A program made the translations under genes and the position numbers. From the NCBI GenBank assembly GCA_964429355.1, contig CAYSCH010000524.1:1-5318 (forward strand): a stretch of 5,318 nucleotides of DNA, written 5' to 3'. This DNA comes from JAAYAY01 sp964429355 (GTDB lineage: Bacteria > Planctomycetota > Planctomycetia > Pirellulales > Thermoguttaceae). This document shows, piece after piece, positions 1-3,424 of the stretch (position 1 is the first letter of the stretch; the number at the start of each line of letters is the position of its first letter). The notes below the pieces were generated by a model that saw nothing but the letters and a program-made list of their open reading frames with translations, searched no databases and had not been told where the DNA came from.

Positions 1-27
1 GAAGTGATTACAGTAGACATTGCTTGA
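1..27 (+). CDS. possible 3' end of an upstream gene (C-terminal 8 residues)
   Basis: Reading from base 1 gives EVITVDIA followed by TGA. An alternating charged/hydrophobic ending of this kind is plausible as a protein C-terminus. A strong hairpin starts 24 bases after the stop, as expected at the end of a transcription unit. Eight codons are too few to identify a product or to exclude chance. Only the sequence left of the window can settle this. Confidence 0.25.
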   Translation, partial: EVITVDIA

Positions 28-50
28 GCCTCCTAACCAGGTTTGAGCCA

Positions 51-81
51 GAGCCCCGGACGGTGATACGTCGCGGGGCTC
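51..81 (+). terminator. strong hairpin, candidate terminator
   Basis: GAGCCCCG (51-58) pairs with CGGGGCTC (74-81), and the inner GACG (59-62) pairs with CGTC (69-72). This gives a 12-bp stem with one bulged G at 73 and a 6-base loop (63-68). The downstream sequence is only moderately T-rich (ACTTTGTTG), so it is not a textbook intrinsic terminator. The position just after a putative stop codon supports termination or mRNA-end protection; a structured RNA remains possible. Confidence 0.5.
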
Positions 82-157
82 ACTTTGTTGAAGATGCCCT
101 ATTTCTATCGTCCCCCTGGGAAGTCGTCAAATAGAAAATTTACAAGTCTTGCCGCAA

Positions 158-189
158 GTCGTTGTCCCGTAACGACAAGAAAATTTTTT
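158..189 (+). terminator. weak hairpin followed by a T-tract
   Basis: GTCGTT (158-163) pairs with AACGAC (171-176) around a 7-base loop. AAAA (180-183) and TTTTTT (184-189) follow. The stem is short and the T-run starts 7 bases after it, so termination efficiency is doubtful. It lies in the AT-richest part of the window. A leader or promoter-region role for the downstream gene at 398 is an alternative. Confidence 0.25.
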
Positions 190-255
190 CCACCTTGATA
201 CCAGTGTGTTTTTCCCTGGCTGTCGTATCAGATTCACGGCGTAGGCGACAGCGCG

Positions 256-290
256 CGGCAATTGCCGGCAATTCTCGATGCGATTGCATC
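256..290. promoter_or_regulatory. palindromic sites upstream of the 398 gene
   Basis: CGGCAATTGCCG (256-267) is a perfect 12-bp palindrome, and its GGCAATT half is repeated directly at 267-273. GATGC (277-281) and GCATC (286-290) form a second inverted repeat around GATT. Two adjacent symmetric sites about 110 bases before a start codon are compatible with binding by a dimeric repressor. No regulator or clear promoter is visible, so this is suggestive only. Confidence 0.25.
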
Positions 291-397
291 TAAAGGCATC
301 CGTAGCAATGGCTTAGCCTCGCGCAGCATCTTGGGGTGTCAAAAACAACGGATCTTGGCTGGTTGTCGGAAAGGGAATAGGCGGCCAGGATGGGAGC

Positions 398-898
398 ATG
401 CCGAGGGATGAATGGGCCAAAGCGAAGCGAGAAGCCACGGTGAGGCGGGCTAGGGCCCGGGCCGCGGGGCGCCAGCGGGTCGCCAACAAGCCGGCCAAGG
501 CTGGGCACTACTCGCCCCATACCCGGCTCTGGTTCGGTAAGCACCGGGCCAAGCCGATTCGGCGTGTGCCGCGAGATTACCTGGCCTGGCTGGTGTCGGC
601 CATGGCAGGCGAAGGCTCGGGCCGCATGGCGGGCCTGGTCGAATTCCTCCGCGACTATCTGGCGCGATCTGCGCCGCCGGCACGCGTGCACGTGCCGCCC
701 CCTGCGTGCGAAGCTCGAATAAGCGGGCAGGGTGTATCAAGGTCTTCCGGTGCCTATCAGCCAAGGCTAGCGCCGCCACCAGCGGCCCACCAGCACAGCG
801 AGAAAGCCGGATCGAAGGTTGCGAGCGTGGCCCCGGGCCTGATGCCCTGTCCCCACGCAACCAAGCCGAGGGTGCCGACTGCTTTGGATGCCTCGTAG
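398..898 (+). CDS. ExoX-C/DUF3820-like small protein, probably with an altered C-terminus
   Basis: The ORF encodes 166 residues. The recognisable core is LWFGKHR (44-50) followed by VPRDYLAWL (57-65) and a helix to about residue 89. This 'FGK+rG..i..vP.dYL.WL' pattern is typical of the DUF3820 / exodeoxyribonuclease X C-terminal small-domain group, found free-standing in many phages and prophages; its role is unknown, with nucleic-acid binding or processing suspected. The N-terminus (1-35) is very rich in Arg, Lys and Ala. The family's usual G after the second basic residue is A51 here. The ATG at 398 has AGGA (387-390) at good spacing. Third-position G/C is very high up to about base 700 and then falls, and residues 92-166 look low-complexity and unstructured. 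Skipping one base near 660 would instead give a G/C-rich ending at TAA 720-722. The true C-terminus is therefore doubtful. Confidence 0.55.
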   Translation: MPRDEWAKAKREATVRRARARAAGRQRVANKPAKAGHYSPHTRLWFGKHRAKPIRRVPRDYLAWLVSAMAGEGSGRMAGLVEFLRDYLARSAPPARVHVPPPACEARISGQGVSRSSGAYQPRLAPPPAAHQHSEKAGSKVASVAPGLMPCPHATKPRVPTALDAS

Positions 899-1094
899 CT
901 GCCAACCAAGCCAGCAAGTCGGAACAGTGCGGGGCTTTGTACCGCGGGCGGATGGGCTTGGGGCCGTGCGCGCCGATCGTGCCGTATGCCTCCCGTCCCC
1001 CTATCTCCCTCGTCCCGTCACCCGGAAAATCCTAGGTGTCCAGCATTCTCGGGCGGGCGTCGGCGGGTCGATTTCCAGTCGTCCGCAAGCGAGG
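899..1094. other. intergenic stretch with no recognised feature
   Basis: This stretch lies between the ExoX-C-like gene and the repeat array. Open frames cross it, but their codon use and composition look random and none has a convincing ribosome-binding site. I see no RNA gene, strong hairpin or promoter. Confidence 0.4.
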
Positions 1095-1136
1095 GGTGGG
1101 ATTAAGTCCCGACGTCTACCTTACTCCCACCTGGCC
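1095..1136. repeat. 42-bp left-end repeat, copy 1 (hairpin)
   Basis: This is identical over 42 bases to 1501-1542. GGTGGGATTAAG (1095-1106) pairs with CTTACTCCCACC (1120-1131) with a single T/C mismatch, giving a 12-position stem. The 13-base loop contains the palindrome GACGTC. Confidence 0.8.
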
Positions 1137-1197
1137 GTCGATGACGCCGGACAAAATGGCGCCGGACAAAATGCGGCATGGCACAATTTGTCCGACG
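1137..1197. repeat. insert with CGGACAAA motifs, present only in copy 1
   Basis: CGCCGGACAAAATG occurs twice in tandem in this stretch (about 1145-1158 and 1160-1173). A reverse-oriented TTTGTCCG (1187-1194) can pair with the second copy's CGGACAAA to make a hairpin. In copy 2 only three bases (GGC) separate the flanking CTGGCC and GGTCGAG. The segment was therefore inserted in copy 1 or deleted from copy 2. Confidence 0.55.
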
Positions 1198-1216
1198 GTC
1201 GAGTCGAGTCGAGTCG
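1198..1216. repeat. GTCGA microsatellite, 3.8 units
   Basis: Three full GTCGA units are followed by GTCG. The matching tract in copy 2 (1547-1570) has one more unit, a difference expected from replication slippage. Confidence 0.85.
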
Positions 1217-1234
1217 GGACGGGGGACGCGGGAA

Positions 1235-1341
1235 GCCAAGTACCTACCATGGGCGTTGGGTCGCAAGGGCAGCGGACGGAGGGCGTGGGTACTCGATACC
1301 TCGGGTGGCTATGGCAGCAAGGAGGCTGGCTGCGGAGGGCG
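1235..1341. repeat. degenerate ~50-60 bp minisatellite, copy 1 section (2 units)
   Basis: Each unit runs from a GTAC-type start through GCAAG to the conserved end CGGAGGGCG. The unit ends here are at 1277-1285 and 1333-1341, 56 bases apart. Related units occur at 1571-1695. Confidence 0.5.
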
Positions 1342-1437
1342 GACACCCGGGCCCGGCGATCACGGCTGACGGGCGTCCGGCGTGCATCGGGTCGCTATCC
1401 CCCCTATCGGTATAATCTGGCCTGTCGATGGCTCGTC

Positions 1438-1490
1438 CCACCATACGCCCGGGATTAAGGGTCTCGCTTACTCCCAGTTTAATCCCTTGC
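1438..1490. repeat. 53-bp right-end repeat, copy 1
   Basis: This is identical over 53 bases to 1790-1842. GGGATTAAG (1451-1459) can pair with CTTACTCCC (1467-1475, one mismatch) or, alternatively, its first eight bases can pair perfectly with TTAATCCC (1479-1486). The two hairpins exclude each other. The repeat ends exactly at the assembly gap. Confidence 0.8.
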
Positions 1491-1500
1491 NNNNNNNNNN
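1491..1500. other. assembly gap (10 N)
   Basis: Ten unresolved bases lie precisely between the end of repeat copy 1 and the start of copy 2. A run of exactly ten is more likely a placeholder than a measured length. The real locus may contain further repeat copies collapsed by the assembler. Confidence 0.9.
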
Positions 1501-1542
1501 GGTGGGATTAAGTCCCGACGTCTACCTTACTCCCACCTGGCC
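1501..1542. repeat. 42-bp left-end repeat, copy 2 (hairpin)
   Basis: This is identical to 1095-1136 and forms the same 12-position stem with one mismatch. It abuts the assembly gap, so any GCAAG-type outer end corresponding to 1085-1094 cannot be seen. Confidence 0.8.
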
Positions 1543-1546
1543 GGCG

Positions 1547-1570
1547 GTCGAGTCGAGTCGAGTCGAGTCG
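1547..1570. repeat. GTCGA microsatellite, 4.8 units
   Basis: Four full GTCGA units are followed by GTCG, one unit more than the tract at 1198-1216. Confidence 0.85.
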
Positions 1571-1695
1571 GGGCAGGCGGAGGGCGTGGTACGTATTCCA
1601 GCGGTTGCGATCGCAAGGCAGGCGGCGGAGGGCGGATGGAGAATGCAGGCTGCCTACTCTGGGGGTAACACGCAAGCGGCCGTGGCCGGAGGGCG
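1571..1695. repeat. degenerate ~50-60 bp minisatellite, copy 2 section (3 units, first partial)
   Basis: CGGAGGGCG ends recur at 1578-1586, 1626-1634 and 1687-1695 (spacings 48 and 61), the last two preceded by a GCAAG within the unit. The middle unit aligns with the second unit of copy 1. Confidence 0.5.
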
Positions 1696-1789
1696 GACAC
1701 CGATCCGGCGAGCACGGGCGATGGGTTCGTGTGCATCAGGCTTATAGCATCCCCCCTGTAGATACGCATCAATCGATTGATCGTACGTT

Positions 1790-1842
1790 CCACCATACGC
1801 CCGGGATTAAGGGTCTCGCTTACTCCCAGTTTAATCCCTTGC
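1790..1842. repeat. 53-bp right-end repeat, copy 2
   Basis: This is identical to 1438-1490, with the same pair of competing GGGATTAA hairpins. Unique sequence resumes at 1843. Confidence 0.8.
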
Positions 1843-1845
1843 GAT

Positions 1846-1882
1846 GCAACGAGTTGCGGCGATTCATTCTGTCTCGAATCGC
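1846..1882. other. two small hairpins just after the repeat array
   Basis: GCAAC (1846-1850) and GTTGC (1853-1857) are inverted around GA. GCGATTC (1859-1865) and GAATCGC (1876-1882) form a 7-bp stem with a 10-base loop. There is no T-run, so termination is not indicated. They may belong to the mobile or structured character of the array. Confidence 0.3.
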
Positions 1883-2059
1883 TCGTCCATCGACCCCCTG
1901 GGGCCCCCCGGGCCGGCCGGAAACCGAACCGCCACCCCCGCACGCGCGTGGATTCACGACGTTAGTTACCTCCCGCCCCCACGCCACCGCTTTCCGCTGG
2001 TAAGCTGGGCAACCGGGATCCTGGATGCGGTGACGACTGACGGCGTCCTGGCTGGCGGG

Positions 2060-2122
2060 AAGATGGGTAGTTTTTCGCCTGATGGCGATCAGGACGGGTA
2101 GAATCCCGTGTCAAGATGGGTA
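2060..2122 (+). promoter_or_regulatory. operator-like inverted repeat flanked by GGGTA repeats
   Basis: CCTGAT (2078-2083) and ATCAGG (2088-2093) are perfectly inverted around GGCG. The overlapping CGCC (2076-2079) and GGCG (2084-2087) could form a competing hairpin. Related 10-11 base repeats AAGATGGGTA (2060), AGGACGGGTA (2091) and AAGATGGGTA (2113) bracket it. Its place 75-105 bases before the first operon gene suits a regulator binding site. No regulator gene is in the window. Confidence 0.35.
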
Positions 2123-2154
2123 AGCGACTAATCGGGGTGTATTGAGGATCCAAC

Positions 2155-2160
2155 GGGAGG
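2155..2160 (+). promoter_or_regulatory. ribosome-binding site of the Tad1-like gene
   Basis: GGGAGG lies 6 bases before the ATG at 2167 and is the best Shine-Dalgarno match in the operon. It fixes the start and marks this gene as the translational head of the cluster. Confidence 0.7.
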
Positions 2161-2166
2161 CGAGGG

Positions 2167-2601
2167 ATGCGAGAACTGACGAGCCACAAGGTCAACGGGC
2201 TGAATGAGGCGTTGAAGATCGAGGTGTTGGATGAGCCGGGGCCGGGGAACGCCTGTCATTCGTACTCCATCTGGTATCTGACGCCACCGGAAGTACCCGG
2301 GCTGCAGGTTTGCGGGATTGAGTCATTCGTTGTTCCGATCCGGTTCCAGAACGGTCCGATCGCGGAGGCCGGCGTCAACGGGATCAGCAACGAGGCTCTC
2401 TTGGCGATCGTGGAGGACCGGCTGCGGGGCTTCCAGTCCGGCGAGTACGCCTGCCGGGAGAACGCGGTGGCGTTGACGAAGATCCAGGAAGCGATGAGGT
2501 GGCTGGAGATACGGACGCAGGGGCGTGTGGCCCGGGGTGCGGTCACGCTCAACGGCTTGGAGATCGACTGGATTCCGCCTTTTCCCCCAAGGGCCGACTG
2601 A
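2167..2601 (+). CDS. Acb2/Tad1-hairpin protein, candidate cyclic-nucleotide sponge (anti-CBASS/anti-Thoeris)
   Basis: This 144-residue protein has two parts. The N-terminal part (about 30-72) looks like beta strands (HSYSIWYL, ESFVVPIRFQ) and ends in FQNGPIAEAGVNG. The C-terminal part is a helical hairpin: NEALLAIVEDRLRGFQSG (75-92), then ACRENAVALTKIQEAMRWL (95-113) and RTQGRVARG (116-124). This order and the motifs FQ.G..aCREN.aAlTKi.EA..WL..RT..R..RG match, from memory, the phage Acb2/Tad1 hairpin family; the beta-plus-hairpin layout and length fit Tad1 better than the shorter Acb2. Known members assemble as multimers and sequester immune signals: Tad1 binds the Thoeris TIR product, and Acb2 binds CBASS cyclic di- and trinucleotides. 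The tail after residue 124 (AVTLNGLEIDWIPPF...) replaces the RGV.GT-type ending I expect in the group. The gene heads the terminase operon and shares its last base with the next ATG. Family assignment is fairly sure; ligand and function are inferred. Confidence 0.75.
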   Translation: MRELTSHKVNGLNEALKIEVLDEPGPGNACHSYSIWYLTPPEVPGLQVCGIESFVVPIRFQNGPIAEAGVNGISNEALLAIVEDRLRGFQSGEYACRENAVALTKIQEAMRWLEIRTQGRVARGAVTLNGLEIDWIPPFPPRAD

Positions 2602-3332
2602 TGCCGCGAGACAAGTCCCATGCCGACGATGCGTTCAAGGCCAGGAAGCTGGCCATTCAGAAGCGGCTGATGGCCGATGGGCGATGGGAAGAGGCCAGCC
2701 GGTTCAAGGAGCAGGTGAGGAAGCACTGCCGGGACGCGGGGATGTCGGCTGATGCGTCGGTCCAGGCATCTTGGGATGAGGTCGAGCGGAACTACCCGCC
2801 GCTTGATCTGCTTGGCGACCAGCGAGCAGCGGCCGAGGAGCGGGACGTCGGCCGGCTGGCTGGCCCAGAGCCGCCAGCCGCCGTCCCGGCTGAGCCGGTG
2901 GAGCCGGTCCCCAGCGGTCCGAACCGACCGGCGGCGCCGGCAAAGCCGGACGAGAAGCCCGCGGCGAGCTCTCCGCCGCCGCCCGATCGGCCCGAGCGGA
3001 TCTACATTCCGTCCGACTGGGGCGAGTTGCCGGGTACGGCCAAACGGACGGATGAGGTCGAGTGGGTCCATCAGAACTGGTTCCTCTGCCGGGAGGAGCG
3101 GCCGAGCGGTGTCCGGATGGTGCTGAGGAAGGCCCAGAGCCCGGCGCCGAGCCATGGGGCGATCGGGCTGCTCAAGGTCGCGATTATGAACCCCCAGAAG
3201 TTCGAGGCGGAGGTCTACGGCCGGGAGATGAAGGCGGCCGGCGAAGAGGACGAGGATCAGATTCGTCGAGAGCGTAAGTCGATCGCGGAAATCGAGCGGA
3301 TTCTGGATCAGATGGAGGCGAAGGCGGGATGA
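2601..3332 (+). CDS. candidate small terminase subunit (two domains joined by a Pro-rich linker)
   Basis: This 243-residue protein has three parts. Residues 1-68 are charged and helical, with RLMADGRWEEASRFKEQVRK (22-41) and ending in NYPP. Residues about 85-132 are a disordered Pro/Ala linker. Residues 133-243 begin IYIPSDWGELP, pass EVEWVHQNW (152-160), APSHGAIGLL (182-191) and a KFEAEVYGRE segment (200-209), and end in a charged coiled-coil-like helix (213-241). I do not recognise a named family. Its place directly before the large terminase gene, small size, charged helices and possible oligomerising C-terminus make a small terminase subunit or packaging adaptor the best guess. The frame stays open to an ATG at 2499, but 2601 is preferred: it forms TGATG with the previous stop, has AAGGG (2589-2593) upstream, and avoids an overlap inside the Tad1-like gene. 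Confidence 0.6.
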   Translation: MPRDKSHADDAFKARKLAIQKRLMADGRWEEASRFKEQVRKHCRDAGMSADASVQASWDEVERNYPPLDLLGDQRAAAEERDVGRLAGPEPPAAVPAEPVEPVPSGPNRPAAPAKPDEKPAASSPPPPDRPERIYIPSDWGELPGTAKRTDEVEWVHQNWFLCREERPSGVRMVLRKAQSPAPSHGAIGLLKVAIMNPQKFEAEVYGREMKAAGEEDEDQIRRERKSIAEIERILDQMEAKAG

Positions 3333-3424
3333 GTCGCAACGGTTCAGACTGCTTCTTATTCCTCTTTTTGGGCATTGGACTGGGGATTGCCATTCACATG
3401 ATCTGGATTGGTCTGCCGTGGTGA
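3329..3424 (+). CDS. 31-residue single-span membrane microprotein
   Basis: The ORF reads MSRNGSDC, then a hydrophobic stretch of Phe, Leu, Ile and Gly (about 9-29), and ends LPW. That is one transmembrane helix with a short polar N-terminus. The ATG overlaps the preceding stop as ATGA, and its own TGA overlaps the terminase GTG as GTGA, so it sits exactly in the coupling chain. GGAGG (3314-3318) lies 10 bases upstream. It is too small for most gene finders. It may be a real membrane peptide, or an ORF kept mainly to couple terminase translation. Function unknown; it lacks the cationic amphipathic look of a lytic peptide, and a lysis accessory or superinfection role would be speculation. Confidence 0.55.
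   Translation: MSRNGSDCFLFLFLGIGLGIAIHMIWIGLPW

Larger units (their letters stand above)
1085..1490. repeat. large repeat unit, copy 1 (MITE/REP-like)
   Basis: This is the first of two direct copies; the second is 1501-1842. It opens with GCAAG (1085-1089) and a GGGATTAAG hairpin, and closes with TTAATCCC and TTGC (1479-1490), so its ends are partly inverted to each other. The interior holds a 58-61 bp segment absent from copy 2 (about 1137-1197), a GTCGA microsatellite and two minisatellite units. No open frame in it has coding character. Non-autonomous mobile element, REP-type extragenic repeat or phage packaging/recombination site are all possible. No target-site duplication is visible. 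Confidence 0.65.
1501..1842. repeat. large repeat unit, copy 2 (MITE/REP-like)
   Basis: This is the second direct copy, with the same left (1501-1542) and right (1790-1842) ends as copy 1. The interior has diverged: the CGGACAAA insert is absent, the GTCGA tract is one unit longer, and there are three minisatellite ends instead of two. The stretch from GTGCATC through the six-C run to the right end aligns with copy 1 only loosely. Near-identical ends with a variable interior suggest selection or recombination acting on the ends. Confidence 0.65.
1883..2166 (+). other. leader region before the packaging operon
   Basis: About 280 bases carry no convincing gene. The region holds a very G/C-rich palindromic patch (1894-1920), an operator-like inverted repeat (2078-2093), three GGGTA repeats (2060-2122) and a ribosome-binding site. 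I could not identify a consensus -35/-10 pair. The operon promoter is expected here by position only. Confidence 0.4.

Noticed and set aside
1..397. tRNA or attachment site at the left edge
   Set aside because: No cloverleaf, anticodon arm or CCA end could be drawn, and no duplicate sequence elsewhere in the window suggests an att core.
450..917. 155-aa minus-strand frame opposite the 398 gene
   Set aside because: It has no motif and is Arg/Pro/Ala-rich. The plus strand carries the FGK...DYLAWL core and better third-position bias in its first 100 codons.
1411..1416. TATAAT resembling a -10 box
   Set aside because: No -35 element lies 16-18 bases upstream, the second repeat copy lacks the motif, and no gene begins downstream.
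1036..1747. Plus-strand frames through the repeat region, including one crossing the gap
   Set aside because: They are translations of repeats and unresolved bases, with no RBS, no motif and no coding bias.
1095..1842. CRISPR array
   Set aside because: The repeats of 42 and 53 bp occur only twice each and are over 300 bases apart. There are no regular spacers and no cas gene.
2499..2600. Upstream ATG start (2499) for the candidate small terminase gene
   Set aside because: It would overlap the Tad1-like gene by about 100 bases, and the extra residues look like an out-of-frame reading. The ATG at 2601 has an RBS and a TGATG coupling.
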